DNA from: Phragmites australis
Lineage: Eukaryota; Streptophyta; Magnoliopsida; Poales; Poaceae
Length of the DNA stretch: 64,000 nt
Direction: 5' to 3'
Assembly: GCF_958298935.1 (NCBI RefSeq)
Contig: NC_084943.1
Span: 20,825,001-20,889,000 of the forward strand
Positions 34,801 through 47,226 of this stretch are shown here, one piece after another. How positions within the stretch are numbered: position 1 is the stretch's first letter; every line of letters starts with the position of its first letter. A program made the position numbers and the translations under genes. The notes below the pieces were generated by a model. It saw nothing but the letters and a program-made list of their open reading frames with translations, had not been told where the DNA came from and did no database searches.

Positions 34801-36850
34801 TTGAGGAAAAAATAGAGATGCTGAAATGAGCTCAATATCTCAGGGTTGTTCTTTGAAAGTTTGCCACTTTCGCGAAGAAGTCATGAGAACATTTAAGATA
34901 TCTTGACTATACTAGTAATGGACGTTGATATGTGTCGAATAATCATACAAAATTGATTATATATAGAACTTGGATTTGTATTAACGGTACATGTGGAATC
35001 CTAGTATGACTCATGTAATCATCCCTCCTCATAAATATGATAGCAAAGTCGCTGTTTGTAATCATGACGATATAGAGACAGGTTTGCAGGGGCAGCGGTT
35101 CTGTCAGGATCCCAAGAAGCGGCTGGTGTTGCTAGTTGAAGAGGAGCGCCCATAGCCATGCTGCAGGGGATATAGGCTTCGGCTAAACTTCGTTAACAAG
35201 TATCGTATATCTGGTGTCATTTGTGATCGTGTGTATCATCTAGATAGATGTATCCATTGCATCCGTTGATAGTTAATTTCCTAACAAGTGTTATTTGAGC
35301 CATACTTGGATTAGATCTAAAGGCAGTGCGTGAAAGATCACATAAAGGTACGCAAATTATGCTTCTATAAGGTGTCATGCAACATACGGGCGGTGCGAGA
35401 GATGAACATGGCGCAAGGTGAAACATGGCGATGACCGATGTGCACAAATGGTGCAAGTAACGGCTACGACAGGTCGATGTGAGCGTCAATGGTGGCTAAG
35501 GTTGCTAGTGAAATGGCGTCGTTGTGGGCGACGCAGACGAGGAGAGTCGTGAGATGCGACAGCCACGTCATCCAGGCGTCCAGGCGTAGTGCGGGTCCGT
35601 CATTGGTGGCAATCGGGCACGACTGCCGGATGATGTGGTTGTGGGGCGAAGGATCCGATGTGTTCTGGTAGATGAGCTCAAGATGCGTGGACCAAGTGGA
35701 TTGGATTTGGATCGGAGGCTTTCGACTCGGGGAGATCGACTCTCACACGGCACGAGGCGTCAAACCTACGTCCGATCGCATTCAAACGCTACTCGGGATT
35801 CTTCTCGACGTGCGGAGAATTCAAGCGCATTCATACCGTAAGGGTGGCTAACAGCCCTCTCAGCCTTTCAGAGGGCGTTAAGGTTAACGGGCACGAGGAA
35901 TCAGCCTTTCAGAGGGCATTAAGGTTAACGGGCATGAGGAAGGTCCATATCCACTTTCTGAGAGGATGGTTAGTACGGCGAGCGTGGGGTGGGTCTTATT
36001 CGTCTTTTGAGAGGGCGGTAAGAGGTGACGGTGTCACTATGATATCCTTACCGTCCTATGAAAGGACAACTTTTTTAGAGGGTGGTAAACATCTAGTTAT
36101 GTAAATCTTGTCATCAGGAGTCTATTTAATTAAATATTTAATATAAAAAAGATAAAAAAAAACTCGAGAATTCAGGCGCATTCAGGCTGTGCGCTGCGTG
36201 GGCTGTGCTGTCGCGGTCAGCGTGGCGGCGGAACAGGCCAAGGAGAGCGGGAGCGGCTTGGCTCGGATGGGGCGCGCGAGGCTAGGATAGCCTTGCTTCG
36301 AGCGCGTGGCTTGGGACAGCCTAGCACCAAAGGAGATGGCTCAGGTTGGGCGGGCGGCTCAGCAGTCCTGGAGCAAAGGCCCAAGTGCGTCGGATCCCAG
36401 TCCCATGCGGGGCGCAATCGGCCCAGTGCTAGAGGCTTCCGAGCAGGTGTTGTGGACTGCGGGAGGCTATGGACACGACCCAATTGCAAGGAGCCTAAGC
36501 CCATGTGTGCGCTAAAGTTAGGAATTTTTTTTTATTTTTATTTTTCAATACGCCTATTTCAAAATATTGCACATCTAGCCTACCATCGCTAGTTGTAAGT
36601 GCGACAACAAGGTTTCACCTATTCAACGGGCGACACCTTGTGGGGACGATGGTGCAACGGCTAGAAATTAAATACCCTGGCCGATGTAGCGTCTACGTCA
36701 ACGTGTCACCCAACCAACAAGCAATTCTCAGTCATTACAATAGAATGGGCAATTCTCAGTCCAATCAATGTATAAAAAGTGGTTATAAATGATGTTATTA
36801 TAGCACATAATCGATATATGTGAAAATTGAAAGTTTATCTAAAAATCAAG
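34800..36850. other. Unassigned sequence with a short tandem duplication
   Basis: No gene is supported. A 41-bp unit (CAGCCTTTCAGAGGGC, then TTAAGGTTAACGGGCA) is repeated at 35860-35943. GC-rich segments at 35480-35830 and 36190-36500 give open frames on both strands without recognisable domains. They may be decayed transposon or captured-gene sequence. Confidence 0.4.
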
Positions 36851-36879
36851 ATATTTATGTGGTTCTTGTAAAAGGGGTA

Positions 36880-37330
36880 GTCCTCACAAAGACAATTTAG
36901 TTAAACAGAATTAGCATGTCAATGAAAATTGTTGTTTCTGTAACATAAGAGAAACCATATAACATCTCTTCATTGAGTGTAGCTTTGCTAAGTTCATTTG
37001 GAGATATGTAGAGATGATGTTTGGCTTACAGCCTCCCCGTAGTACTAGACATATGATGGGTGGATGGCTTAGGGGGATAGGAGCAAAGTTGAAAAAACAA
37101 ATTCTGGTTAGGTTTTTTTTGACAAAACCCAAATACATTCGTCTATGCTAGTTATCTTCAGGGCTATATATTGAATAAGATTTTAGATAATGATGCAAAC
37201 AATGGAGGACCAAGATACTGTGCGTGCGGCATGCCGAGTGTTAGTGAGACGATGATAATAGAAATCTTCACGACACATGGGTGAAGGTTTAGTAACAGGA
37301 TAGAGCAATAGTGAAGAACTTTCTTTGTTT
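36880..37330 (+). pseudogene. LINE fragment with zinc-binding RT tail (zf-RVT)
   Basis: Translation from about 36925 gives CCFCNIRETI, a stop, then HLFIECSFAKFIWRYVEMMF and a GWLRGIGAK-like stretch: the cysteine/histidine pattern of the zf-RVT domain at the end of plant non-LTR reverse transcriptases. In-frame stops show decay. Confidence 0.6.
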
Positions 37331-38429
37331 GTTAAACCTCGTTTGTTGGGAGTGTGTCGTGAACGAGTTCTTTCTATGTTAATTTTTTTTTGTTGGAGGG
37401 TGAGTGATGATTATATGGTAGATAGATGTCTACATTATAGTTAAAACGTTTGTAATAATTATCGATCATATATATTGAAAGATGTAGAGGCTGAAATATT
37501 TTTATTATCTTAATGAATTAAAACTCTCTTTATAAAAGAAAATTGGTTGCGTGCATGCATGTACAGGCATTCCTGTACTTTTCTCTCATTGCGTGAGGAA
37601 TGGGCAGCATATGCCAATAATTGAAAGAGGCTTACATCTCCTAATTACTCTCCCCAAGAACTAATTAGCCAAGTTATCTTTTGATTAACCAACTGAGATG
37701 ACCGGGTCAGTCATATATAGTCCAAAGTGCATGACCAAATGCTCAACTGAACGAAAAGCACCTGCTGCCATGTCGCCAAGAACTGGCGCTCGCGTGAGGC
37801 ATGGCTGCATGCAGAGTGGAATAGATTATTTGCTTCCTTAATTACGTAATTTAGGCCCACACTCCAGCCAAAGCAAACAGGACGTGCTGCTCTTTTTGAT
37901 TGGCTAGCAAATAAAAAAAGAAGGAAAAAAGGTGAAAGAGATGACCAAGTCTGCATGATGGGAGTAGACACCTACATCAGTTGCAGTTGCACGTCCTGCA
38001 TGTCCTGGCCATGCATGTACACGTAGTGCGCACTAAAAAATGATTTAGTAGAACAGATAGTTTTATAAAGATGTATGTGTAAAGATTATTATAGACGGCT
38101 CTAAATAAGAATTATCTGCAAAGATGATGAGACGTGTTTGGAAGTGGTGAGACGTTTTTAGCACAGACGGTTTTAATTTAGAACCGTCTATAATATTAAT
38201 ACAGACTTCGTATTTGGAGCCGTCCGTGATAAAACAAATATCACAGACGACTCCAAACATGATGGTCTGAGAAAATGGCTGGAGGAGGTGGGATGCTTTA
38301 CATTAGTACAGACGACTATCCGCTCCCTTGCTCCTGATTGGCCCGTTGCATCCTCCCACGGATCGCACCCCCAAAATCCAATACCCACCGTTAGCTTAGC
38401 ATCAAATCGAACGACCACCACCCACATCA

Positions 38430-38459
38430 CGCGGATCGCTCCCCTGAAACCCTATAAAC
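38430..38459 (+). promoter_or_regulatory. Histone promoter motifs captured with H2A: octamer CGCGGATC and TATA box
   Basis: CGCGGATC at 38430-38437 is the plant histone octamer that directs S-phase expression. A related CACGGATC lies near 38357. TATAAAC follows at 38453. The spacing to the ATG (38543) is normal for a histone gene, so the promoter was captured together with the coding region. Confidence 0.7.
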
Positions 38460-38542
38460 GAAGCCCATCCAAATCAAATCGCACAAAAAAAAAGACCAAT
38501 CTAATCCCTCCTCCACCTCCAAATCCCCTCGGATCCCACAAG

Positions 38543-38810
38543 ATGGACGGCGCCGGCGTTAAGATGAAGAAGGCAGTGGCAGCAGGGAGGAAGTTGTGCA
38601 ACCCAAAGAAGAGGGAGGTGTCGCGGTCCGTGAAGGCTGGGCTCCAGTTCCCCATCGGTCGCATCGGGCGCTACCTCAAGAAGGGCCGATACGCGCAGCA
38701 CGTGGGCACCGGCGCTCCCGTATACCTCACCGCCGTCCTCGAGTACCTCACCATCGGTCCTTGAGTACAAGGCGCCCAAGAAGGTCACCACCAAGTCCCC
38801 CAAGAAGTAG
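38543..38810 (+). pseudogene. Histone H2A gene with its central histone fold deleted
   Basis: From the ATG at 38543 the frame encodes a plant H2A N-terminus: [20 protein letters not shown], then [18 protein letters not shown] and [10 protein letters not shown]. It then runs into a stop at 38764. From 38763 a different frame gives EYKAPKKVTTKSPKK and a stop at 38810, the SPKK tail of plant H2A.W-type histones. So about 60-70 residues of the fold (L2, alpha3, C-helix) are missing and the frames no longer match. GAGTAC occurs on both sides of the join, as expected of a microhomology deletion. The remaining product cannot form a complete H2A. Confidence 0.85.
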
Positions 38811-39657
38811 CAAGCGCTGATCTGATTTGATTAGTCATGTAACGGTGGTGTTCTTGTCTTCTGTGTATCTAGTGTTGCGTCATGTATGTCATGGTTGGAT
38901 TTAGGTAAGGTCTAGTCTAATTCTAGCTGTAGTTGTTGGTGCTGGGGTTTCTATGGTTTGATAATTTAATAAGAAGAAGGGTAAGTGCCTTGCTTTTTTT
39001 CTTGTTTTTGAATCTGATCTTGCAGTCTTGCTCTGCTTGCACAAGTGCCTCGCTTATTCGTGAGGTTACTGTATCTTGGATTGATTTGTGCTGTGAGAGG
39101 TAGATCATCAAATGGGGATGAATTTTAGATGAGCTAAATTTCCATTTCAGATGGCTCAGATAATGAGTCGTCTGAACTTACTATGCTAGTTCAGACGGCT
39201 CCTATATCGAGTCATCTATACTATTTCACTAGTTTAGACGGCTTAATCACCGAGCCGTCTGTACTAATTATTTGTACAGATGGTTCGAACACTATCTATA
39301 TAAATCTAATTTGTACAGACTCTTTTTCAAAGACGGTTCAAAAAAGTATCCTGCACGGGGTTTTTGAACCGTCTGAACAAAGATTTCTACAGTAGTGGCA
39401 GGAGTGACTTGTACCACCAAAAATATGATGAGAGTGATCTAAACCCCTCTATATATGTGCACACATATGATGAGAGTGAAACATATACATAACTAGACAA
39501 TTTATAGAGTAGGAAGTTTTAGCTATATTATACATGGAGGTAGCTTAAAAGATCAAATGATCCGCTCCATATATTTGCGGAAGTTCCGGAAAAATCTACG
39601 GAGAGTTTGTAAAATTTTTAAGTTCCGTCTATTCACTCCTCTCTAGGTGACATCAGA

Positions 39658-39773
39658 TACTTTTCAGTTAGGCTATAAATTGTAGCATGTGAATGATAAG
39701 CATTACTCAGTTTAATACTTTTCAGTTAGGCTATAAATTGTAGCATGTGAATGATAAGCATTACTCAGTTTGT
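39658..39773 (+). repeat. 58-bp perfect tandem duplication
   Basis: Two copies (39658-39715, 39716-39773) of a unit beginning TACTTTTCAGTTAGGC differ only at the last two bases. Such identity implies a recent event. Confidence 0.9.
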
Positions 39774-40167
39774 TCTTAATTCCAAACTTCTGATAATGCA
39801 TAGCATAAGAAATTAAATTTCTTAAGAACATTTGTCCCAACAGTCACCAAGTCAAGTTCTCTATCAGGTAATGCATGAATATATGGAATTTGAAATAGTT
39901 TGTGTATGACTAAATACTGTTGCAATCACTTGGATTGATAACCGGGAAACATTCAAAAGCCTTTAGACCGCTAGACCGCCACTCTGGAAACACTGGAACC
40001 CTTCAAGGTGCCAGGCAAGGAGAGGCAAAGGAAGGGAGACAAGTTGTTTGGTTCCTTGCCTTGCCATCTTCTTCTCTACTCTTCGTCCGTGATCAGTTGT
40101 CAACAGAGCAAGGAACGGAAGGCATAGCGAAACTCAATACAAGGGAGATAACTATACGAATCACAAC

Positions 40168-40290
40168 CCAAAACTGAGCTAAAATTGATCAAATTCTGAT
40201 GCTAAATTATTGAAACCGCCACAGCCCAAAACTGAGCTGAAGTTGATCAAATTCTGATGCTAAATTATTGAAATCGCTACTAATTGTATC
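40168..40290 (+). repeat. Tandem pair of a roughly 63-bp unit
   Basis: CCAAAACTGAGCT, TTGATCAAATTCTGATGC and TAAATTATTGAAA occur twice in order with two or three substitutions. Confidence 0.8.
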
Positions 40291-40299
40291 AAGCAAGGA

Positions 40300-40690
40300 A
40301 GTATTTTAGGATCCGTTGCAATGCACGGGCACTCAACCAATATCTATTAAAGTACGAGTACATAGAGACATGCATCACCATGTCAAGTTAAATATAATTG
40401 ACATTGTATTTTCATTAATTCAAAATTGAGATGGTTGCACTTGTACGTATTTGCCCTAATTATGATTTGAATTCATGATTTTGAGATTCTTTTTGTTGTC
40501 TCTTAAAACCGTCTCTATGATTTGGGCACGGTTATGCAAACCATCTCTAAGCTTTTGAGATGGGAGCAATGGCAATGCCTTTAAGACAGGGCCGTTGTTA
40601 AAACCGTCTCTAGGTTATCTAGAGACGGGTATACCCGTGTCTAGAAGGCATAAAATCTGTTCTCTACCAGGATATTTTGCCGTAGTGGCG
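40300..40690. mobile_element. CACTA-like non-autonomous element with GAGACGG repeats
   Basis: Carries inverted AACCGTCTCTA/TAGAGACGG motifs near 40508-40625 and ends GCCGTAGTG at about 40687, a CACTA-type terminus. The same sequence recurs at 53465-56265, split there by a LINE. The left end is unclear. Confidence 0.4.
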
Positions 40691-41094
40691 CTGTTGGTAC
40701 ATGAACTGCCTTTTCATCGGCAATTTGATATCAGCCTTCCAATTCTTGATCAGATGGCCTTGAAGGCATAAGAAATCTTGGCCATCCGCCTCCTGGTCTA
40801 AACTCGAAGACACTGAACTGATCAATTTATTGAATGTGCAGTGGAGGTGCGCATTTAGCTGAACTTCAGGTACTGAAAGATGGAGATATGGAATCAAACA
40901 GTACACTTAGGATATGAATCAAATAGTGCACATTTAGCTAAACTGCAGGTACTGATCTGATCAATTTATCGATCAGATGGATATGAAGGCACCACAAGGC
41001 GTTGCCTCTAACAACTCTGAACTGGTGGACTGAATGACAGATTAAACATAAGAGCCTGTTTGGCACCCCGTTGGATAGATAGAAATGGTTCGAG
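40691..41094 (+). other. Partial PHAS-unit flank without a target site
   Basis: CTGTTGGTACATGAACTGCC and GGCCTTGAAGGCAT, the 5' flank shared by the units (compare 56272-56345), are present. No miR2118-like motif follows before the next unit. It looks like a promoter-side fragment. Confidence 0.5.
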
Positions 41095-41294
41095 AGCCTT
41101 AAATACAGATTTCACTTGTTGAATGGCTAGAGTATGGCTGTGCATGAAGTAGTTGCTGTAAATTGTACTATGCTACGGATCCTGAATAATTGCATGCCCG
41201 CATGGAATTATATGTACATTTCTGTTCCTTACTTTTTTAGCAGGATGCTATCTCCTTTGGCCTATAAATAAGAGATGTCGACAGCTCTAAGTTA

Positions 41295-42350
41295 GCAGAG
41301 ACAGAGAACCCATGGATTCATGGGGAGTGCTAGTTTATACCTCGTATGGATGTAAAACTTTGTTATCATGCTATGGTAGGTCTGGGAGGCATTGGGAGTC
41401 TTTTTTTTCCCGCTAGGTTATTTAGATAGAGCTCACGGATGGATTAAACATAACCAGATACATTCGTTGTTGGGTTACCCTACAATTCTTCTGAGTGGGA
41501 AGTGACAGTGCCGAGCAGAAGTATTAGATGTCGTAGGTCTTGGGGTCGCCCCAGGTACATACTCCGTGTACCTTGGGGCCTTGGGAACGGAGTGGTAGGC
41601 ATGATTACGATGATCTAGCTTCAGCAGAGTTAGTAAATTGCAGGAACATACTATGTTATGTTTCTGAAGCGTACTAGTTGTGTATTTCAGTTATCATATA
41701 GTAAGCACCCCTGCTTCATATATGAAAATCTTTTATTTTGGAACACGGATTCAAATATTCAATTGGATAAAGAATACAGGCCCTAAGATTTTTCGATTGC
41801 TAGTTTTTTTTTTCCTGAAAGGGCGGTAAGAGCAGTGCCGGTTTTTTTAAATAGAAGGGAAGAATTAATCCAGTTTATAAGGGAAAACAGGTCCAAAATT
41901 TTTACAACTGTACGGTTTAAAGGAGTCGGTAGACAACTCTGAGACGACAATACGAACTTGAAACAGAACACCCATACCAGAGTCACAACCAGACAACAGA
42001 TAGTTCCAACCCAACTCAACTCACGTGCTAACCGACCAAACAACTATATCTCACACAACTCGGACGGTGGAGCCCTGCTCCCACGCCGCCACAACTCGGC
42101 TGACAGAGTCCTGCTCCCACGCTGCCACAACACAACTCGATCGGCGAAGTCATGCTCCCACATCGCATCTCTCTGACACATAAGACAACAGAGCGTCGCT
42201 TTGTATTCTCCATTTTCGATTGCCAGCTAAAAGGTTCGGTAAATTTGATTAGTAGACTGATTTCAAAAGAGAACAACTAAGGCATGGCCACCTGTATCCA
42301 TATATTAACTCCAAACTGAAGTGTACAATTGATCGAACACGCATGACCCC
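41295..42350 (+). ncRNA. Predicted 21-PHAS precursor, unit 5 (site 41377-41398)
   Basis: TATAAATA at 41263-41270, inside GGCCTATAAATAAGAG, is 114 bp upstream of TAGGTCTGGG/AGGCATTGGGAG. The core GGGAGGCATTGGGA pairs with miR2118 allowing one G:U. The leader reads AGCAGAGACAGAGAACCCA. Predicted cleavage 41388/41389. A retroposon at 41804-42212 interrupts the downstream part. Confidence 0.62.
41804..42212 (-). mobile_element. 409-bp retroposon-type insertion with target duplication (copy A)
   Basis: It reads in reverse as a GC-moderate body ending in poly(A) (the nine T at the left edge on this strand). It is flanked by TTTTCGATTGCTAG (41790-41803) and TTTTCGATTGCCAG (42213-42226). The uninterrupted site survives in the paralogous unit near 59034-59072. 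No open frame of note. I do not recognise the family; a short LINE 3' end or SINE is possible. Confidence 0.65.
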
Positions 42351-42449
42351 GATTGAATGCAGAATACGCTGAATATGAAACTCTGTTACGTGCCTAGTGA
42401 GGGAACTGGCCTCTTCAATCCGTCAAGCAGCCCCTGTTCGATCCCATCT

Positions 42450-42756
42450 TGCAGCAACACAGCTGCAATCTGAGAGAGATGAACGCTTCCTTACAAACAT
42501 TTCTTCTTGGTGGAAAGAGAGATTATCAGTTCGTGGATGCCATTCCAATGTCTTTGCTATGTTAGGCTTTGGTGGAATCTGGAACTCTTCTATCACAAGC
42601 CGAATGCAGTGTAATATCTTGCTGATCCTTGTGCTCCTCAAGAGTTTAATGGAAAGACATGGACCTATAGTTGTGCAAATTAATTTTGCTTCAAACTACT
42701 TGCTGCATCTCGCAGGGTCATCTCTATTGAACCTGGTCTGTCGGGGGACAACTTTT
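42450..42756 (+). ncRNA. Predicted 21-PHAS precursor, unit 6, degenerate and truncated (site 42563-42584)
   Basis: The leader GAGAGAGATGAACGCTTCCT, then TTCTTCTTGGTGGAAAGAGAGA, is shared with units 4 and 10. The site TAGGCTTTGG/TGGAATCTGGAA has lost much of the complementarity (GGTGGAATCTGG for GGGAGGCATCGG). No TATA box is evident. The 3' part is cut by the copia LTR. Probably inactive. Confidence 0.4.
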
Positions 42757-43094
42757 TGTTGTGAATGACGGCGAATAAACGACGAAGAACACAAGATCAA
42801 ATCACAGCGGAGACACAAGATTTAACGTGGAAAACCCCTCCAATTCGAAGTGGAAAAACCACGGGCGCCAGCCAGCAAACACTCCTCACTATTATCAAGA
42901 GTCGGGTTACAACGCCGTGCGGCGGCTTACAAGAGAATGAATGAATCGGTCGCAGTGGAACCCTAGCGACGGGTATATGCTCCGGCCCAAGCCTCCCGGC
43001 GACGGGCCTCCGCTTCGCTCCGTCAGAAGTCGGCCTTTGTCTTGGGCAATGAATTTGGAACATCTTCAACAAACTCCACCTTGAGACAAATTCA
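42757..43094 (-). repeat. 3' LTR of the copia element
   Basis: 338 bp, TG..CA ends on the forward strand as TGTTGTGAATG...AAATTCA. It differs from the right LTR at one position only (within CGAAGTGG against CGAAGGGG). Confidence 0.93.
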
Positions 43095-43169
43095 CCTTGT
43101 AGCATAAATCAACACCTTCATCCTGAACATAACAAAGAAAATACCACTGGCGCCAAATAGCCTCTTGGG

Positions 43170-46100
43170 CTAATCCACTAAACCAACTAAGCTTGAGCAC
43201 AGCTCAAACTTAGCAACAGGAACAGGTTTAGTCATCATATCAGCAGGATTATCATGAGTACTGATCTTGCATACCTTTAACTTACCATCTTCGATCACAT
43301 CACGAACAAAATGGTACTTGATGTCAATATGTTTAGTCCTCTCATGAAACATCTGATCTTTGGTAAGATAAATGGCACTTTGACTGTCACAAAATAGATT
43401 AATGCAAGAATTAACTCCACACAGCTCAGCGTACAAACCTTTCAGCCAAATTAATTCCTTGCACGCCTCAGAAACAGCCATGTACTCTGCTTCAGTAGTA
43501 GACAAAGCAACAACCGACTGCAATGTAGCCCTCCAACTCACAGCACAACTGCCAACTGTAAACACATAACCAGTGAGAGACCTGCGCCTGTCCAGATCAG
43601 CAGCATAATCTGAATCCACATAACCAATAAGTCCCTTCTGAGTTCTGCCAAATTTCAAACAAGAATCTGCTGTGCCTCTGAGGTACCTGAAAATCCACTG
43701 AGCTGCCCTCCAATGTTCTTTACCAGGATTAGACATATATCTACTAACCAAACTCATAGCATATGACAAATCTGGACGAGAGCAAACCATGGCATATATC
43801 AAAGACCCAACAGCACTAGAATAAGGAACTCTTGACATGTATTCAATATCTGTATCTGTACTAGGACACTGTGCAGCTGACAATTTAAAGTGAGGTGCAA
43901 TAGGAGTACTAACAGGCTTTGCATTATGCATGTTGAAACGCTGAAGAACTTTCTTAATATAATTTTGCTGACTAAGAAATAACAAACCAGATTTTCTGTC
44001 TCTAGTAATTTCCATACCGAGAATTTTCTTAGCAGCACCAAGATCTTTCATGTCAAACTCACTACTCAACAATTTCTTCAATTTAGTGATTTCAACCTTA
44101 CTCTTGGCAGCAATCAGCATATCATCAACATACAACAGCAAGTATATAGGTGATCCATTAACATGCATGATGTAAACACAGCTATCATATTTAGACCTCT
44201 TAAAACCGTGCAACAGCATAAATGAATCAAACCTCTTGTTCCACTGACGAGGGGACTGCTTCAAACCATACAAGGATCTCTTCAACTTGCAAACAAATTT
44301 CTCCTTGCCAGGCACTATGAACCCTTCAGGCTGGTCCATGTATATATCCTCCTCAAGCTCTCCATGCAAAAACGCAGTCTTCACATCTAACTGCTCAAGC
44401 TCAAGATCATGTGAAGCAACAATACTAAAAAAAGTACGAATGGAACTGTGCTTTACCACTGGAGAGAACACATCATTATAGTCAATATCGGGAATCTGAC
44501 TGTAGCCTTTTGCTACTAACCTTGCCTTAAACTTTGGAGGCTCACTTGGAGTTAAACCCTCCTTTCTCTTGAAGATCCATTTGCAGCGGATGGTCTTCTT
44601 CTTGTTAGGCAAAGGAACAACCTCCCATGTGCTATTCTTCTCAAGAGACTGCATCTCCTCATGCATAGCTGAAATCCACTTCTCACGGTCACTACAACCA
44701 ATGGCTTCACGATAAGTTGCTGGCTCATGAGTATTCTCCACCTGTTCAGCACAACTCAAAGCATAATAAGTCAAATTACATTCTTCAATAAGACGGGCTG
44801 GAGGTCCACAGCCCCTCTTTGACCTGCGATGAGCAATAGGCAATTCCTCCTCTGACTGCAAAACAGGAGGTGAGTGCTGCTGAACATCATCATGAGTGTC
44901 GTCATCAGCAACTTCATCATCATGAGTATCAACTGGCTCCACCTGCACACCTTCCTCATCATCCACATGCTCCACCTGCACACTGGTAAACTGCAGCTCC
45001 CTTTCAGGACTCTCTGGAACATGATCTGAGGACAAACTGTCATTAAACATCACAGATTCATTGAAAACAACACTTCTACTCATAAAAGTCTTTCCTGTTT
45101 CGGGATTCCACAATTTATATCCTTTAACTCCCGAACCATAACCAAGAAAAAGACACTTAATAGCTCTAGGCTCTAATTTTCCATTATCAACATGAGCATA
45201 AGCAGTGCAGCCAAAAACTTTCAACTGTGAATAATCTGCAGGTGTACCAGACCATACCTCAATGGGAGTTTTCTTAATAAGTGGAATAGAAGGCGACCTG
45301 TTTATCAAGTAACATGCGGTGTTAGCTGCTTCAGCCCAAAAACGCTTGCTCATCCTTGCATTGGACAGCATGCAACGAGCCTTTGAAATGATGGTTCTGT
45401 TCATACGTTCGGCCACACCATTCTGCTGCGGAGTGTGCGGTATGGTGTGATGCCTAACAATGCCTTCTTGCCTGCAATAATCATCAAAAGCATCCGAACA
45501 AAACTCTCCACCATTATCAGTACGAAGCAATTTCACCTTTCTTTCAGTTTGTCTTTCTATCATAACTTTCCAATTCTTAAATGCAGCAAAGGTATCATCT
45601 TTATTTTTCAGAAAATAAGGCCAAACTCTTCTAGAGTAATCATCAATAATTGTAAGCATGTAACGAGCACCACCAAGAGAAGGCTTACGGGAAGGACCCC
45701 ATAAATCAGCATGTACATAATCAAGAGTACCTTTGGTGGTATGAACTGAGGTGTTGAATTTTACCCTTTTATGCTTCCCAAAAATACAATGCTCACAGAA
45801 CTTTATGCTACTCGAAGTGCAGCCATCCAGCAAGTTTCTCTTCATCAATTCTGCCATACCAAGTTGACTCATATGTCCCAAACGCATATGCCAAAGGTTA
45901 GTCTTACTAGGTTCAGCATTAGTAACAGCAGCAGCAGCGGAAACAGAACCATGTAAAGTACTTCCTCTAAGGACATATAACTTTGCAGAATTAAGATCAC
46001 CTTTCAAACAAAGAAGAGAACCTTTTGATACCTTTAGAACACCATCTGAACCGGAATAATGAAAACCTTCTGCATCAAGCGTGCTGAGTGAGATGAGATT

Positions 46101-47198
46101 TCTGGACATCCCTGGTATGTACCTCACATTCTTCAGCGTGCGTGTTATGCCATCATGTGCCTTGATCTGAACAGAGCCGATCCCCACAATGTCACACGGG
46201 TTGTCGTCTCCCATACGCACAACATCTCCTTTCTGCACAGGCTTATAGGAACTAAACCAATTTCTGTTAGTGCAGATATGAAATGAACATGCAGAATCAA
46301 GTATCCATTCATCATGACGAGAAACACAACCAGCAAAAACTACCAGACAATCTCCAGATTCGGAATTTTCAGCACCAGAAACAACAGAAGCATTACCATC
46401 ATGATTGCCTTTCCTCTTCTCCTTATTCTTAAGTTTCAGACAATCCTCAATAAAATGGCTTTTCTTTTTGCAATACTTACAGAACTTTTTAGGCGGCTTG
46501 GACTTTGAACGGCCTCTGCCATCGTAGCTCTTGTCACGACCGTTGTTGTCATTGGAGGATCTATGCTCAGATCTGCCTCTCACATGCAGTGCTTCGCCCT
46601 TGGAGGACGACTGCCCGTCAGACTGCACCATGCCTTTCATCTTCTCCCTGGACTGGAGTGCCTCAACAACTTCCGCAAGGGTTAGTTCATCACGGCTCAA
46701 AAGTATGGTGTCACGGAAATGAGAATACGAATTTGGCAGTGAACATAACAGTAAAAGACCTAAGTCCTCATCATCATACTTAACCTCCATCGACACTAGG
46801 TCGGCCACGATCTCCTTGAAGGCAGATAAATGGCTCATCACCGAATCACCCTCCTTCATCTTGAGAGTGAACAACTTCATCTTCATATGCATCTTACTGG
46901 TTAGATCCTTGGACATGCAGATCGATTCCAGTTTCAACCAGAGCTCTGCAGCAGTCTTTTCCTGCAGCACCTCTTGCAAAATATCATTATGGAGATGAAG
47001 CTGAATTAAAGACATAGCCTTACGATCCCTCCTGATTTCCTCAGGAGTCCACTCAGCCTTTGTTTTCTTCCCGAAGCCCTCCAGCGCCTCATCATAATCA
47101 TCCTTCTGCGCCAGGATGGCCCGCATCTTGACTTGCCATAGCGAGAACCGAGTCTTGTAATCCAGCGGCGGTAGATCGAACTTCATCGACGTCGTCAT
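43170..47198 (-). CDS. Copia gag-pol polyprotein
   Basis: 1342 residues from the ATG at 47198, which follows the primer-binding site. The frame also extends upstream into the LTR, but [10 protein letters not shown] matches the usual gag start. Domains in order: gag (about 1-230); CCHC zinc knuckle at 240-253 (Cys240, Cys243, His248, Cys253); aspartic protease around 299-309 with DSA where DSG/DTG is common; integrase zinc-binding HHCC (His437, His442, Cys468, Cys471); integrase core D498, D561, E597; reverse transcriptase about 880-1110 with YVDD at 1023-1026; RNase H about 1192-1300 with YVDSDYA and [11 protein letters not shown]. There are no stops or frameshifts, so the element may be able to move on its own. 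It encodes no envelope gene. Confidence 0.96.
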   Translation of the reverse strand: MTTSMKFDLPPLDYKTRFSLWQVKMRAILAQKDDYDEALEGFGKKTKAEWTPEEIRRDRKAMSLIQLHLHNDILQEVLQEKTAAELWLKLESICMSKDLTSKMHMKMKLFTLKMKEGDSVMSHLSAFKEIVADLVSMEVKYDDEDLGLLLLCSLPNSYSHFRDTILLSRDELTLAEVVEALQSREKMKGMVQSDGQSSSKGEALHVRGRSEHRSSNDNNGRDKSYDGRGRSKSKPPKKFCKYCKKKSHFIEDCLKLKNKEKRKGNHDGNASVVSGAENSESGDCLVVFAGCVSRHDEWILDSACSFHICTNRNWFSSYKPVQKGDVVRMGDDNPCDIVGIGSVQIKAHDGITRTLKNVRYIPGMSRNLISLSTLDAEGFHYSGSDGVLKVSKGSLLCLKGDLNSAKLYVLRGSTLHGSVSAAAAVTNAEPSKTNLWHMRLGHMSQLGMAELMKRNLLDGCTSSSIKFCEHCIFGKHKRVKFNTSVHTTKGTLDYVHADLWGPSRKPSLGGARYMLTIIDDYSRRVWPYFLKNKDDTFAAFKNWKVMIERQTERKVKLLRTDNGGEFCSDAFDDYCRQEGIVRHHTIPHTPQQNGVAERMNRTIISKARCMLSNARMSKRFWAEAANTACYLINRSPSIPLIKKTPIEVWSGTPADYSQLKVFGCTAYAHVDNGKLEPRAIKCLFLGYGSGVKGYKLWNPETGKTFMSRSVVFNESVMFNDSLSSDHVPESPERELQFTSVQVEHVDDEEGVQVEPVDTHDDEVADDDTHDDVQQHSPPVLQSEEELPIAHRRSKRGCGPPARLIEECNLTYYALSCAEQVENTHEPATYREAIGCSDREKWISAMHEEMQSLEKNSTWEVVPLPNKKKTIRCKWIFKRKEGLTPSEPPKFKARLVAKGYSQIPDIDYNDVFSPVVKHSSIRTFFSIVASHDLELEQLDVKTAFLHGELEEDIYMDQPEGFIVPGKEKFVCKLKRSLYGLKQSPRQWNKRFDSFMLLHGFKRSKYDSCVYIMHVNGSPIYLLLYVDDMLIAAKSKVEITKLKKLLSSEFDMKDLGAAKKILGMEITRDRKSGLLFLSQQNYIKKVLQRFNMHNAKPVSTPIAPHFKLSAAQCPSTDTDIEYMSRVPYSSAVGSLIYAMVCSRPDLSYAMSLVSRYMSNPGKEHWRAAQWIFRYLRGTADSCLKFGRTQKGLIGYVDSDYAADLDRRRSLTGYVFTVGSCAVSWRATLQSVVALSTTEAEYMAVSEACKELIWLKGLYAELCGVNSCINLFCDSQSAIYLTKDQMFHERTKHIDIKYHFVRDVIEDGKLKVCKISTHDNPADMMTKPVPVAKFELCSSLVGLVD

Positions 47199-47226
47199 GA
47201 TCTGCAACCACAGCTCTGGTACCACT

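Larger units (their letters stand above)
38031..39397. mobile_element. Non-autonomous CACTA-like transposon carrying a histone H2A gene
   Basis: It starts CACTA (38031) and ends TAGTG (39393-39397), with GCG and GCA as imperfect 3-bp flanks. Subterminal regions at both ends (38090-38270, 39140-39370) are packed with inverted AGACGGCTC/GAGCCGTCT motifs, the binding-site style repeats of CACTA elements. The middle is a captured host gene (H2A). No transposase is present. The left terminal repeat is degraded beyond CACTA. Confidence 0.65.
41099..42756 (+). repeat. Segmental tandem duplication, copy A (units 5 and 6)
   Basis: Nearly identical (about 99% by eye) to 47573-49250. It contains two predicted PHAS units and a 409-bp retroposon insertion shared by both copies. 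Its right end is broken by the copia element. Confidence 0.9.

Noticed and set aside
35217..36592. Several 60-100-residue open frames
   Set aside because: No domain, no splice structure and frames open on both strands at once, as expected of GC-rich decayed sequence.
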